A stretch of DNA of 64,000 bases from Arenibacter aquaticus (lineage in GTDB: Bacteria; Bacteroidota; Bacteroidia; Flavobacteriales; Flavobacteriaceae): the NCBI RefSeq assembly GCF_003957295.1, contig NZ_RQPJ01000021.1, positions 46,210 to 110,209 on the forward strand, written 5' to 3'. The translations under genes were made by a program, and so were the position numbers. The stretch's first letter is position 1; each line of letters opens with the position of its first letter. This document shows, piece after piece, positions 53,384 through 63,026 of this stretch. The notes beneath the pieces were generated by a model. That model made no database searches and was not told the origin of the DNA. It saw only the letters and a list, made by a program, of their open reading frames with translations.

Positions 53384-55336
53384 CTAAAATTCGTCCCCGT
53401 CTTCGTATAGATTATCGGCGGTAGCAGAGGATCGGTACACTTTCATGATCCACTTGTCTTTTTGGTATTTGCCTTCCAAATTGGAAGAATAGGCCATTTC
53501 GGCATCATTTTTTTTGTTGTAGTCTGCCAAATAAACGTAATACAGCCCGTTGATCTTATTATAGAATTGATGGGCCTCTAATCCCTGTTGTTTTAATTCA
53601 TCTATAAACGAGTCTACATTTTCTTTGTTCTTGTAGACATTGGCAATTATATAGTAACCTGATTTTACACCAATCAGGTCCGATTGTTGTTCCATTTTTA
53701 TGGGTAACTTTTCGTATTTTACTGTCCGGGCATTGTTTATGCTATAGATGGTTTTCTTTTCTACCGCGGCAAGGGCAGTTTCAAAATCCGCATCGTTTGA
53801 ATCTTGGAAATGTGATTTAAGGTTTTGCTTGATCTCGCTTTTTATAATGCCAACAAGCATATTAAATCGTTTGTCAAACTCTTTGTTTTGGGCAGTTTCC
53901 ACAGAGTCTTGCCTTAAGATCAATTCGTCCAATATTAAGCGGTTTTGATAGGCGATGGTTTGACAATCATTTTGATCAACATGGGATTTTACCACTGCAT
54001 CATTGCTGTTGTGGTCTATTATTACCCTAACCGTTTGTTCATTGGTCTTCTGTGTGCGTACCAACCCATTAAGTAGTTTTCTATTTTCGTAGGCCAGGGA
54101 GTTTTGACATTCACAGTTTTCGTTTTCTTCCTCTTTTAGCCTAAACATTTCACCGCCAGAGCCCGTTTTAGGCTTGTCTTGGTATAGTTGCAGGTTACTT
54201 TGTACAACGGCATTTTTTGAGGAATCATCCCTACTTTTTAGCTCTTGTGTAAGTTTTAAGATCTGTTCCTCATAATTTCTGGTGATTCTGTCAATTTTAT
54301 TGTCTTCCTCTTTTTTGCGTTTGTTCCTAACCGCTCTTGTAAATTTTGTTTTGGGGGGGTTGGGCTTATACGTTTGGGAGTTATTATTATTGTTATTGTT
54401 GCGAAAAGTGTAGGCCAAGGAAAGCTCATGGTTCCACCCCAGACTAGCACCATATTCCATGAAGTTCTTTTCAAAGACATATCCTATAGACATTCTTTTA
54501 CTTAGATTAAACCCTAAGCCTAAGGACAGGCCGTATTTGTCATCAAAAGTAGATTGTAGCCAGCCATATTCCGGGAGGTCCAATAAAAATGATCCGGCAA
54601 GGGAGAATTCAGAGTCCTCATTTCTACGGACCTCTAATAGTGGCATAATTCTTCCATTGGAAAATATGCCTCTGCGACCATTTAAATCATGGGTGTACTG
54701 CAGGGAGGCCTTAACGGTCTTGTCGCTAAATTCTGTGAGTACACTATTTGTTGTTTGGTTATAACTGAGTAAGTTTTCGGCATATAGCCCAAAATCCAAC
54801 GCGCCTATTGAAAGGGCAATGCCCGGTTGCAATGATAGCTTGGTTTCTTTTCGGGCGTCAAGAATTTCAGGGTCGTTTTCCGAAGCGATTATTCGATTTT
54901 TGTCCAGTCCCTCATTCAAATAGGTAATATTGGTCCCAAATGTCAATGTATTGTTTTCGCTGAGTTGAATAGCGGTGGCGTAATTGGCGTTTAGCCCAAA
55001 CTCCTGGACAACACCTTCCCAATGGGTATAGACCCCTATACCAAATGCTGCTCTATCATTTAACCTGTTACTGAAGCCTAGATAGTAATTCTGATCATTA
55101 TCCGCAAAGGTGGCATATTGGTTCCTGTGCAGGATATTGATATAGCTCTTATTTTCCCGTAACAACGAATAGGCCGGGTGTATTAAAAACCTGTTGAATA
55201 CCAATTGGTTGTGGTAAGAGGTATTGGAGTTGAATTCTGAACTAGCCTCCTGGCCATAGGCAGCTCCTTTGCCAAATAAACAGCAAAACAAGGATAGGAA
55301 GAATACCTTTTTTAATATGGCAACACTGCAGTTCAT
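53384..55336 (-). CDS. PorP/SprF-like barrel fused to a SPOR-like domain
   Basis: A 650-residue protein, about twice the usual PorP/SprF length. Signal peptide (about 8-28); PorP/SprF-like barrel (about 40-315), with the family opening YHNQLVFNRFLIHPAYSLLR and the strand-rich stretch to LAYTFRNN; an Asn-rich and Lys/Arg-rich linker (about 316-365); a coiled coil (about 340-540); and a C-terminal SPOR-like domain (about 570-640: SGYYIIANVYKNKENVDSFIDEL, GLYYVYLADYNKK). The nearest upstream gene is a PD40 protein. Likely an outer-membrane part of a T9SS-related complex anchored to peptidoglycan. Confidence 0.85.
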   Translation of the reverse strand: MNCSVAILKKVFFLSLFCCLFGKGAAYGQEASSEFNSNTSYHNQLVFNRFLIHPAYSLLRENKSYINILHRNQYATFADNDQNYYLGFSNRLNDRAAFGIGVYTHWEGVVQEFGLNANYATAIQLSENNTLTFGTNITYLNEGLDKNRIIASENDPEILDARKETKLSLQPGIALSIGALDFGLYAENLLSYNQTTNSVLTEFSDKTVKASLQYTHDLNGRRGIFSNGRIMPLLEVRRNEDSEFSLAGSFLLDLPEYGWLQSTFDDKYGLSLGLGFNLSKRMSIGYVFEKNFMEYGASLGWNHELSLAYTFRNNNNNNNSQTYKPNPPKTKFTRAVRNKRKKEEDNKIDRITRNYEEQILKLTQELKSRDDSSKNAVVQSNLQLYQDKPKTGSGGEMFRLKEEENENCECQNSLAYENRKLLNGLVRTQKTNEQTVRVIIDHNSNDAVVKSHVDQNDCQTIAYQNRLILDELILRQDSVETAQNKEFDKRFNMLVGIIKSEIKQNLKSHFQDSNDADFETALAAVEKKTIYSINNARTVKYEKLPIKMEQQSDLIGVKSGYYIIANVYKNKENVDSFIDELKQQGLEAHQFYNKINGLYYVYLADYNKKNDAEMAYSSNLEGKYQKDKWIMKVYRSSATADNLYEDGDEF

Positions 55337-55585
55337 CCAACGGATTTAGTATTATCTCATAAAGCAATGGTTGTATGTCTACACATACAAGGTGTACAGT
55401 GTAGGGTCGTACTATGATGTACTGAATAGCTACCTCCTAAGAACTTTAGGAAAGTGTCTTAAAATAGACCATTATTTTTGAGGGCACTAAATTAATGATA
55501 TGTAGGTGTATTCTTACTGTTATTTTATCATAGTTTTTTGCTTTATTAAAAAATATGTGGATTTATACCTAAGTGTTCTTATTTT

Positions 55586-56854
55586 TTACTCCTCAAAAAC
55601 CGAGGTGGAATAGTCTATATTGGAGTTTTCCTGAATTGCCTCTAAGCTGTTAAAGTCCTTTTTGTCCAAGTTGCGCTTATTTCTGTCATTGGAATAGGAA
55701 AAAGCTAGCTGTTGGGGTTTATTTGTACCGTCTCCGCGGTTAGACATTACATATGCTATACCACTATTTGCCATTAAGGAAATGGAGAAATCATCTTTAT
55801 GGCTATTTATAGGGCTACCCAGGTTTACAGATGGACTTACTTTTTTCTTGTCTACCTGTACCATATATACGTCCAAGCCACCAAAACCATCGCGACCTTC
55901 GGAAGCGAAAAATAAGGAAGATCCTCCTCCAAACTTGGGGTAAAGGTCATTGTCCTCCGTGTTAACTTTTTGTCCTAAGTTCTTTGCTACTCCAAAGGAA
56001 CCGTCACTTTTTATATCTGCTACATATATATCGTATTTACCAAAAGTTCCTGGCATGTCAGAAGCAAAAAATAAGCGTTTACCATCTGGCGAAATAGTAG
56101 GGTGAATAGTGGAGGAGTTGTTTGGCGCCAAGGCAACCTCTTCTACGTTATGCCATTTTCCATTTACCTTTTTGGCCTTGAAAATTTTGTGGACTATTTG
56201 CTTTTTGGAAAAAAGTCCGTATACGGGCTTAGTGTAGGTGGCCTTACTGAAATAGGCTGTATTGCCATCTGCCGTAACTGCTACAGGAGCACTGTAGGAA
56301 AACTTTGAATTCTTTTGTTGGTCTGTGCCCAAGTTGTCTTCCAGTCCCAAGTCTTCCATTGTCAATGCTTGGGATGTATTGGACTTATCTTCTTGTAGGA
56401 AGTCCAGTTCCTTGAATTTATGCTGGGTTCCATGCCTGGAACTTGGCTGTTCCCGGTCATTTTTTAGCTGATAATCGGCCTTAACCTCGGCCACCCAATC
56501 TTTTTGCTCAAAGGGAGCATCTAGGTTGGTAGCCTTAATTTTGTTTAATGCATAGTTGTAACGTTCCGTGTACCCTTTTGAAGTACTTTCATCTGTAGGT
56601 AATTCCATGAGCTTATGATACCAAAAAACGGCCTCACCATAATTTCCCGCTAGAAAATTGGCATTGCCCAAATCTTGAAAAATTTCACTGTCCTTGAAGC
56701 CCATATTGTGCAGTTCCTCATAATATGCCATTCTTTTTGAAGCTAATTGGGAGCTTTCATCGGGGTAGGTCTTGGAATGCTGTGCCGTTGCCAATGAGCA
56801 GAATAACATAATAAAGCATCCAAGGATCCCTTTGTAATTCATGGAATTGTTCAT
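55586..56854 (-). CDS. PD40-repeat envelope protein without an OmpA domain
   Basis: A 422-residue exported protein: signal peptide (about 8-26), TPR-like helical region about 30-115 and PD40-type propeller repeats about 190-400 (HPTISPDGKRLFFASDMPGTFGKYDIYVADI, YPKFGGGSSLFFASEGRDGFGGLDVYMV). It ends after the repeats with no OmpA-type domain; compare the protein at 7965-9887, which has one. Start at 56854 or four codons later (MNYKG). Upstream of the PorP-SPOR gene by 249 bases, same strand. Confidence 0.86.
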   Translation of the reverse strand: MNNSMNYKGILGCFIMLFCSLATAQHSKTYPDESSQLASKRMAYYEELHNMGFKDSEIFQDLGNANFLAGNYGEAVFWYHKLMELPTDESTSKGYTERYNYALNKIKATNLDAPFEQKDWVAEVKADYQLKNDREQPSSRHGTQHKFKELDFLQEDKSNTSQALTMEDLGLEDNLGTDQQKNSKFSYSAPVAVTADGNTAYFSKATYTKPVYGLFSKKQIVHKIFKAKKVNGKWHNVEEVALAPNNSSTIHPTISPDGKRLFFASDMPGTFGKYDIYVADIKSDGSFGVAKNLGQKVNTEDNDLYPKFGGGSSLFFASEGRDGFGGLDVYMVQVDKKKVSPSVNLGSPINSHKDDFSISLMANSGIAYVMSNRGDGTNKPQQLAFSYSNDRNKRNLDKKDFNSLEAIQENSNIDYSTSVFEE

Positions 56855-57060
56855 AATACTCGATATTGGGGTGTTAAAGTGGACAAAGTTCTTAAAATGT
56901 TTGTGACTTACTATTATTAAAATTTCATAGGTTTTGTTTTTTTTAGAAAATTTAATGGCTGCTTTGGGGTGAAAACCAATGGGAAATTAAATACTTTGTT
57001 CTTTTATGGCCATTTAGATTGGTTGTTTTCCATGCGCTTCATATACAACTGCTTAAAATA

Positions 57061-57086
57061 AAAAAAAAGCTGCCTCCATGGCAGCC
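57061..57086 (-). terminator. Terminator of the Cu/Zn SOD gene
   Basis: On the minus strand GGCTGCC..GGCAGC hairpin (57085-57069) with five-base loop, followed by eight T. Lies 25 bases after the SOD stop. Confidence 0.85.
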
Positions 57087-57110
57087 TTTAAGTAGGTGTG
57101 CTGAGGTATA

Positions 57111-57698
57111 TTACTCAATAATACCTGCGCAACTTATTCTTTTCCCTGCATTTCCACTGGGCTGGGAAACAAAATCATCTGTTCCTTGGTGTACTATAAC
57201 GCTTTTTCCCATAAGATCTTTGTTAGGGTCTTCACACCCTATACACCACTCATCTGTAGAAAAGGTTATAGTGGCATTACCTTCGTCATCTGCTGTAAAA
57301 TTTCCAATATCCCCTCTGTGATAGCCTTCGGCGGCTCCCCATTTACCGTGTTGGGAATGGGTAGGGTTCCAATGCCCCCCTGCAGATGTTCCATCGGCAG
57401 CTGAACAATCGGCCTTTTCATGGATATGGATGGCATGCTCTCCAGGTGTTAGACCGCTAAGTGTAGCCACCATTCTTACACTGCCGTTCGTTTCCGTAAA
57501 ACTAGCAACTCCCTTAACATGGCTATCACTTTTTGGTTCTAAGTTAATTTCTAAGGTCTTTTCTTCAACCTCTAGCTGTAATTCTTCCATTGTCTGTTCT
57601 ACTTCATTCCCTGCTTTTTGTGCTTCCTTTTTAACGTCCTTGCAATTAAAGGAAAGGCCCGCCAGCAATGCTAGGGCCAAAATATTAATAGGTTTCAT
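57111..57698 (-). CDS. Cu/Zn superoxide dismutase family lipoprotein
   Basis: A 195-residue envelope protein, lipobox LSFNC near residue 18. The SOD domain (about 45-193) has EHAIHIHEKADCS (Cu ligands), HWNPTHSQHG, HRGDIGNFTADDEG (Zn site) and SVIVHQGTDDF, and the disulfide Cys (CS and C in ISCAGIIE). Dismutates periplasmic superoxide. The acidic helix at about 27-50 is a linker. Its own transcription unit, closed by the terminator at 57061. Confidence 0.92.
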   Translation of the reverse strand: MKPINILALALLAGLSFNCKDVKKEAQKAGNEVEQTMEELQLEVEEKTLEINLEPKSDSHVKGVASFTETNGSVRMVATLSGLTPGEHAIHIHEKADCSAADGTSAGGHWNPTHSQHGKWGAAEGYHRGDIGNFTADDEGNATITFSTDEWCIGCEDPNKDLMGKSVIVHQGTDDFVSQPSGNAGKRISCAGIIE

Positions 57699-57820
57699 AT
57701 TCGTGTTTTTTTTGGTGAATTATAAAATTATCAATTATTTGGGCCGTTGTCAACCTCCTAAACTATATGCGTCATTGTTAATGGGAATTGCGTCAAGAAA
57801 AAAGAAAATGGGTAGTATAA

Positions 57821-57860
57821 AAAATCCCCCTGCCAGATCTAAATTTGGCAGGGGGATTTT
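57821..57860 (-). terminator. Terminator of the YceI gene
   Basis: AAAATCCCCCTGCCA (57821-57835) and TGGCAGGGGGATTTT (57846-57860), a perfect 15-base stem with a 10-base loop. Confidence 0.92.
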
Positions 57861-57933
57861 AATGAATACAGTTTAATACACTGTAGTATATTTAGGTAGT
57901 GCTCGGCGCCAAATGGGCCATGCGGGCTAAGAC

Positions 57934-58572
57934 TTAATTCTTTTTGATGAGAACCTCGGCTTTTACAGCAACTTCACTCCAGGTCTTGCTTATTCCATCC
58001 TTTCCGGTATGCAGTGCCTCACAAGCTTTGTTTATAGAAGCTACAGCTTCTAGGGCATTCCAGTTTTCCAAATTCATAACCCCTGTGAAGGAATAGCGGT
58101 TATCCCCTGTTTTTTCATATTCCAACGGAATGCTTTGGGTACTTCCATTTAAAGTGACCTCTATAGCGTATTCATCTGCTCCGGTAGCTTTGAATTCACC
58201 AGAAATAAATTCTGTGTTCTCCATTACTCCAAAGAAGAATTCCAAAATTTTGGGATCCCTGGTACCCGTGGCATCATTGGTAAATAGACTGCTAACAGGA
58301 ATACTAAATTTTGTACCCTTCAAAGCCTCCATAGCCGTACTGCCTTCATGGGTATTGCTAAAGTTTATTTTAGTGAATTTACCACCTACCGGCAATTTTT
58401 CGGTAGTCTTGTAGGCTGTGAAACTTACAACGGTAGAATCCTGTACCAAACTAAATTTTTCTGTGGCAGCCTCAGCTTCAACGGCTTGCCCTTCTTTTTC
58501 CTTTTTGGTATTCTTACAGCTTACTCCTGTAACCAATAATAAGCCCAAGCAGGCAAAAGCTATTTTTCTCAT
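57934..58572 (-). CDS. YceI-like family lipoprotein
   Basis: A 212-residue envelope lipoprotein (lipobox VSC near residue 17). Acidic linker (about 22-38), then a YceI-type lipocalin-like fold (about 40-205): VVSFTAYKTTEKLPVGGKF, FFFGVMENTEFISGEFKA and SIPLEYEKTG. The family binds isoprenoid-type molecules in some bacteria, but the ligand here is unknown. Lies upstream of the SOD gene but with its own terminator. Confidence 0.87.
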   Translation of the reverse strand: MRKIAFACLGLLLVTGVSCKNTKKEKEGQAVEAEAATEKFSLVQDSTVVSFTAYKTTEKLPVGGKFTKINFSNTHEGSTAMEALKGTKFSIPVSSLFTNDATGTRDPKILEFFFGVMENTEFISGEFKATGADEYAIEVTLNGSTQSIPLEYEKTGDNRYSFTGVMNLENWNALEAVASINKACEALHTGKDGISKTWSEVAVKAEVLIKKN

Positions 58573-58696
58573 AATGTGCTATTTAAAATTTTAAGGCTAA
58601 AGTTAAACATAATATGGAATGCCCGACAATTATTTGTAATGATTTAATCAATTATTAATGTCGCGATACCGTTATTGAAATAAGTAAAATTGAGTA

Positions 58697-59914
58697 CTAG
58701 TTATCTGTCAATTTGGTGGTTATCTCAATAGTGTTGTGCAATGTTTTGTGAACGGGACACTTATCGGCAATTTCCAGAATTTTTGAAATTTGTGTTTCAT
58801 CCAGGCTTCCTGTTAGTTTGATGCTTCTTTGAAAGGTATCTATTTTAGTTTTGGGAGATTCGCAATTCTCACAATCCGAGGCATGGGTTTTGGAGTAGGA
58901 GGTATGTACTTCCACATTCTCCAAATCCCATTTTTTTCTTTTGGCATACATCTGTATGGTCATGGCCGTGCAGGCCGACAGGCCTGCCGAAACCAACTCG
59001 TAAGGTGATGGACCAAAATCCTGGCCTCCATAAGAGGTGGGCTCATCGGCTGTGAGATAGTGATTTCCCACTTTCATTTGTGTGGTAAACCCTTCCTCGG
59101 CATCAAGGCTCGCTACCACTTGATGGGAAGTTTCCAAAGAAGGATTTTTTGGTAATTCCAGATAACGCTTGGACCAGCTTCCTATGATGTCCCCTGCATA
59201 GGTGGCATCTTTGGAATTGCTCAATAAATGGTCTGCACCATCCAAGCTAACAAAGCTTTTGGGATGATAGGCAGCAACATAGATTTCCTCTGCATTTTTT
59301 ATTTCTACGATAGTATCCTGTGGGGAGTGAAGGATCAAGAGGGCCTTTCCCAGGCTTTTTAGTCCGTCCAGGAAGTCATTGGACTTTAGATCCTTTATGA
59401 ACTGTTGTTTAATAGTAAAACTTCTTCCTCCAATATTGACTTCGGCAAGGCCTTTGTCCTTAATGGTCTCCAAATTGTCTTTAAAGATATGTTTTACATG
59501 TTCAGGGGATGAAGGGGAACCTATAGTGGCCACCGTTTTTACCGAACTAATATGTTGGGAAGCCAAAATAGCGGCCGCCCCGCCCAAGGAGTGACCTATA
59601 AGAAGTGTAGGGGACCTGTGGTGCTCCTCAAGGTATTGGGCAGCGTCTACCAGATCTTCCACGTTGCCAGAAAAATTGGATTCGGCAAATTCCCCCTCGC
59701 TCTCCCCAAGCCCTGTGAAATCGAACCGCAACACCCCAAAACCTTGGGAGGTTAGGGCTCTACTAATATTTCTTATTGCAGAGAAGTTTTTATTACAAGT
59801 AAAGCAATGGGCAAATAAGACAAAATTATGCGGTTGTCGGTTTGCTGGCAATGCCAATTTACCAACTAGTGTTTCTCCTTTACTGTTCTTAAAACCAATC
59901 TTTTGAGTGTCCAT
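58697..59914 (-). CDS. Alpha/beta hydrolase - OsmC fusion protein
   Basis: A 405-residue fusion. N-terminal alpha/beta hydrolase (about 1-255) with GHSLGGAA nucleophile motif near 93 and FDFTGLGESEG; C-terminal OsmC/Ohr peroxiredoxin domain (about 270-400) with the two conserved Cys in LSACTAMT and DKCPVHKTL. OsmC-type enzymes reduce organic hydroperoxides. The same fusion is known widely in Bacteroidota. Four bases before the DUF2490 gene's stop, so probably transcribed with it. Confidence 0.92.
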   Translation of the reverse strand: MDTQKIGFKNSKGETLVGKLALPANRQPHNFVLFAHCFTCNKNFSAIRNISRALTSQGFGVLRFDFTGLGESEGEFAESNFSGNVEDLVDAAQYLEEHHRSPTLLIGHSLGGAAAILASQHISSVKTVATIGSPSSPEHVKHIFKDNLETIKDKGLAEVNIGGRSFTIKQQFIKDLKSNDFLDGLKSLGKALLILHSPQDTIVEIKNAEEIYVAAYHPKSFVSLDGADHLLSNSKDATYAGDIIGSWSKRYLELPKNPSLETSHQVVASLDAEEGFTTQMKVGNHYLTADEPTSYGGQDFGPSPYELVSAGLSACTAMTIQMYAKRKKWDLENVEVHTSYSKTHASDCENCESPKTKIDTFQRSIKLTGSLDETQISKILEIADKCPVHKTLHNTIEITTKLTDN

Positions 59915-59918
59915 GGTG

Positions 59919-60602
59919 CTATTTTTTTTTCAACATACCTCTTAAGTCGGGATTATAGGTAATACCTATCTGTAATCTGTCATAGTGGGCTGGGGAAAAG
60001 TGGTTTTTTAAATAGCCCAACTGTAAGCTCATGTTTTCGGTAACGTTTACGCCAAGGGCAGCATAAAGACGGTTCTGACCAAATGTCTCTCCCTGGAGGT
60101 TGATGAAAACCTCATCGTAGAAATTAAGAAAAAAGGTATTGGTCAAGGGTAGTGTCAATTGTAAACGATACCTCGCTCTATGCTGGGTATCCTTGCGATC
60201 TCCAAAATCCAAAAAGCGTTGTTCCAAAGTATATCGATGCTCAAAATTAAACTGTCCAACTTTGTTCTTTAAGAAAAAGCGCTCAAAAATACGGTGTTCA
60301 TAGAGGTGGGTTTCGTTGGGGAATTCCTCAAAACTACCATCGGTAACAATGTAACCATAGCCCAAGGTAGTACTTGCGTTGGGGTTTATGTGGTAGTTGA
60401 GGCCCGTACGTAACAACAATTGATTAAAATTTTTGGCCTGTTCATAATACCGGAACTGTGCTTCAGTATGAATGCTAAATTTCTCGGATACTTTGTTGGT
60501 GCCAAAATACATATACCACGAACCCAATTTATGCTCTCCGTTTTCTTGTGCAGTTCCGGTGAAAGTTGAAATTAGAATTAGAATACCAAAAATTTTTCTC
60601 AT
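59919..60602 (-). CDS. DUF2490 outer-membrane barrel protein
   Basis: A 227-residue protein of the DUF2490 family: signal peptide (about 1-18), then many amphipathic strands, recognised by LGSWYMYFGTNKVSEKFSIHTEAQFRYY and the YTLEQRFLDFG stretch. Predicted outer-membrane barrel, function unknown. Upstream of and next to the hydrolase-OsmC gene with a 4-base gap. Confidence 0.85.
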   Translation of the reverse strand: MRKIFGILILISTFTGTAQENGEHKLGSWYMYFGTNKVSEKFSIHTEAQFRYYEQAKNFNQLLLRTGLNYHINPNASTTLGYGYIVTDGSFEEFPNETHLYEHRIFERFFLKNKVGQFNFEHRYTLEQRFLDFGDRKDTQHRARYRLQLTLPLTNTFFLNFYDEVFINLQGETFGQNRLYAALGVNVTENMSLQLGYLKNHFSPAHYDRLQIGITYNPDLRGMLKKK

Positions 60603-60769
60603 AATGTTAATGTGTCTTTTTTGTGTTGATTATTAAAATTTATAATGAGCTGCCGCCCTGGATCAGCTTCCCTTTGATTTAATTAAAGTTCCAGGAATTT
60701 TTGTATTGATTTTTTTATGGTAAATGGATTACCGGGATGCAAAATTAGGTAATAAGACTTAAGTCACAC

Positions 60770-62146
60770 TTAATTATTTCTGGCATTTTTGGCTATGGAT
60801 TCCAATTTTTTATCAATCTCTTCCTTGGATAGCCATGTCCCCCTTACCATAACGCCCGAAATCTCTTTTAAGGCCGAGATATTGTTTAAGGGGTTATTGT
60901 TTATCAATACCATATCGGCATCCATGCCTTCCTTTATTTGGCCAAAGCTATCTTCCATTCCAAAGTACATGGCCGGATTTTTGGTGCCCGATTGCAGTAT
61001 TTCCAAGGGGGTTAAGCCGGCTTCTATCATCCCCTCCATTTCGTGGTGGATGGAGAAGCCGGGAACATTAAATAATTGGGGGGCATCGGAGCCTAATAAC
61101 AGACCGTGGCCGTCTTTCTGTAGTTTGCGTATCAATGTTCTCCTAATAGCGGTAAACCGTTCCCACTGTTCCTTATTAAAATTGGTTTTGGGAGAAGTGG
61201 AGGCGTCTTTTCTTCTTTTCCAATTAGCCAGCGTAGCATTGGGCATATATTTCATTTCTGGTTGCTTCAATAATTCGTCAGAGGATACTGGGGCAAACCA
61301 CCTTTCAAATAAACTTTGGGTGGGTACTACCCATACCTTGTTTTCCTTGGACAGGCGTACCAGTTCATCAATTTTATCGGTCTCCACAAGTGGTGTGAAG
61401 GCATAACCGAAGAAACCATTTTCACTGGGGTCTACCTCTTTGGATTCGGGAACAAGCCCCTCCAAAAATCCGTCTACATGGTCTATGGAAGCATATTGGC
61501 TCTTAAGGGCATGCCTAATGCCAACCATGACAGGGACGTGCCCGGCAAAAGGAATGTCCACTTCATTTGCCGTTTGTACCATTTGGTCAAAAACCTCCAA
61601 TTGCATACCCGGATGGATTTTTAGAAAATCGTACCCTTCATTTTTATAGGCCACAACTTTTTGCATGGCCTCTTCTTTGGTCTTGACCGAATTACCGTTA
61701 AAAGACGGACTAGAAGTAAAAATTCTAGGACTTAAAATCTTTCCATTCTGGGCCTGTTCCCGCAATTGTAGGTGGGAAGGATGCCCTAACATCCCCCTAA
61801 TTGTAGTAATGCCGTTGGATAGGTACAAAAATAAAGTTTCCTTGATCCGCTGATCCGTAGTAGGGGGTTGTGGGATATGGGCATGCATTTCGGCAAGACC
61901 CGGAATAAGGTATTTACCCTTTCCTTGGATTACATTGGTATACGCTTCCGGAAAATCTATAGACTCCCCAATTTTTTTAATAAATCCGGAATCTATGACC
62001 ACCTGACGGTTTTGCAGCACATTGCTCTGGTCAACATCAATAATGTTAACATTGGATATCAAAATGGCCGTAGGGCTTACTTTTTCCTTTGATGGTGAAC
62101 AGGAAAAGAAGAATACAGCATAAAGAAGTAGACTTGTTTTTTTCAT
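60770..62146 (-). CDS. Exported amidohydrolase family lipoprotein
   Basis: A 458-residue metal-dependent hydrolase. Lipobox FFSC near residue 15. Amidohydrolase motifs: MHAHIP (HxH) near 88, KIHPGM near 177, GHVPVM near 197, IDHVDGF near 214 and GSDAPQLF near 350. Members hydrolyse cyclic amides, imides or dipeptides; imidazolonepropionase-like or prolidase-like substrates are possible. No operon partner points to a specific one. Confidence 0.88.
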   Translation of the reverse strand: MKKTSLLLYAVFFFSCSPSKEKVSPTAILISNVNIIDVDQSNVLQNRQVVIDSGFIKKIGESIDFPEAYTNVIQGKGKYLIPGLAEMHAHIPQPPTTDQRIKETLFLYLSNGITTIRGMLGHPSHLQLREQAQNGKILSPRIFTSSPSFNGNSVKTKEEAMQKVVAYKNEGYDFLKIHPGMQLEVFDQMVQTANEVDIPFAGHVPVMVGIRHALKSQYASIDHVDGFLEGLVPESKEVDPSENGFFGYAFTPLVETDKIDELVRLSKENKVWVVPTQSLFERWFAPVSSDELLKQPEMKYMPNATLANWKRRKDASTSPKTNFNKEQWERFTAIRRTLIRKLQKDGHGLLLGSDAPQLFNVPGFSIHHEMEGMIEAGLTPLEILQSGTKNPAMYFGMEDSFGQIKEGMDADMVLINNNPLNNISALKEISGVMVRGTWLSKEEIDKKLESIAKNARNN

Positions 62147-62251
62147 TTTATCATAGTTTTAAGTTAAATGATATTTCCAATCACACATTATAAACAGGGT
62201 AATGAGCCTTACTGCTATTGCTTGTTTCAAGGCATTTTAATACAAAGACAA

Positions 62252-62986
62252 CTATCTATTTCTTACATAAATCAATTTAAACCTACCCTTGGAATTTTCC
62301 CTTTGGTCTACTTCAAAGTTTTTAATAGATTTTATCAAAGGAGTTAGTTTCTGAAAGCCGTAATTTCTTGAATCAAAATTGGGTTGTTTTTTCTGCAATA
62401 GACTTCCTACATCCCCAAGAAAGGCCCAGCCATCATCGTCTGCCACATCGGAAATGGTAGAGGCAATAAGTTTAATTTCCTTCTTGGTAATTTTGTCTAC
62501 ATCGTCTTTCTTACCACGCTTGCTATCCGTGCTTTCCGAAGTACTTCCTTCGGTTTGGTTTTTAAGGATCTCTATATATATAAATTTGTCACAGGCCACA
62601 ATAAAGGGATTGGGGGTTTTCTTTTCCCCTATACCAATAACATTCATCCCTGCTTCCCGCAAACGGGTTGCCAAACGCGTAAAATCGCTATCACTGGATA
62701 CAATACAAAAGCCACTTACCTTGTTGGAGTACAAGATGTCCATTGCATCAATGATCATGGCAGAGTCCGTTGCATTTTTACCTGTTGTATAAGCATATTG
62801 CTGAATAGGCGTAATGGCGTTTTCCAAAAGGAGATTTTTCCATTTGGATAATTTGGGGTTGGTCCAATCACCATAAATCCTTTTTATAGTGGGGTTCCCG
62901 TATTTGGCAATTTCTTCCATCATTTCCTTTACATAGGCCGATGGTATATTGTCACCGTCTATTAATACCGCTAAGTTTACTTCCAT
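62252..62986 (-). CDS. NYN domain protein (LabA/DUF88-like) with OST-HTH-type tail
   Basis: A 244-residue protein. NYN nuclease fold (about 1-140): VLIDGDNIPS (metal Asp), GKNATDSAMIIDAMDIL and CIVSSDSDFTRL (two more acidic sites). The C-terminal part (about 165-240) resembles a winged helix OST-HTH/LOTUS domain. NYN proteins often act on RNA; the target is unknown. Charged linker (about 143-170) between the domains. Confidence 0.88.
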   Translation of the reverse strand: MEVNLAVLIDGDNIPSAYVKEMMEEIAKYGNPTIKRIYGDWTNPKLSKWKNLLLENAITPIQQYAYTTGKNATDSAMIIDAMDILYSNKVSGFCIVSSDSDFTRLATRLREAGMNVIGIGEKKTPNPFIVACDKFIYIEILKNQTEGSTSESTDSKRGKKDDVDKITKKEIKLIASTISDVADDDGWAFLGDVGSLLQKKQPNFDSRNYGFQKLTPLIKSIKNFEVDQRENSKGRFKLIYVRNR

Positions 62987-63026
62987 TTAGTATTTTTTTA
63001 ATTTTTATTATAGCGTAATCCCTTTG

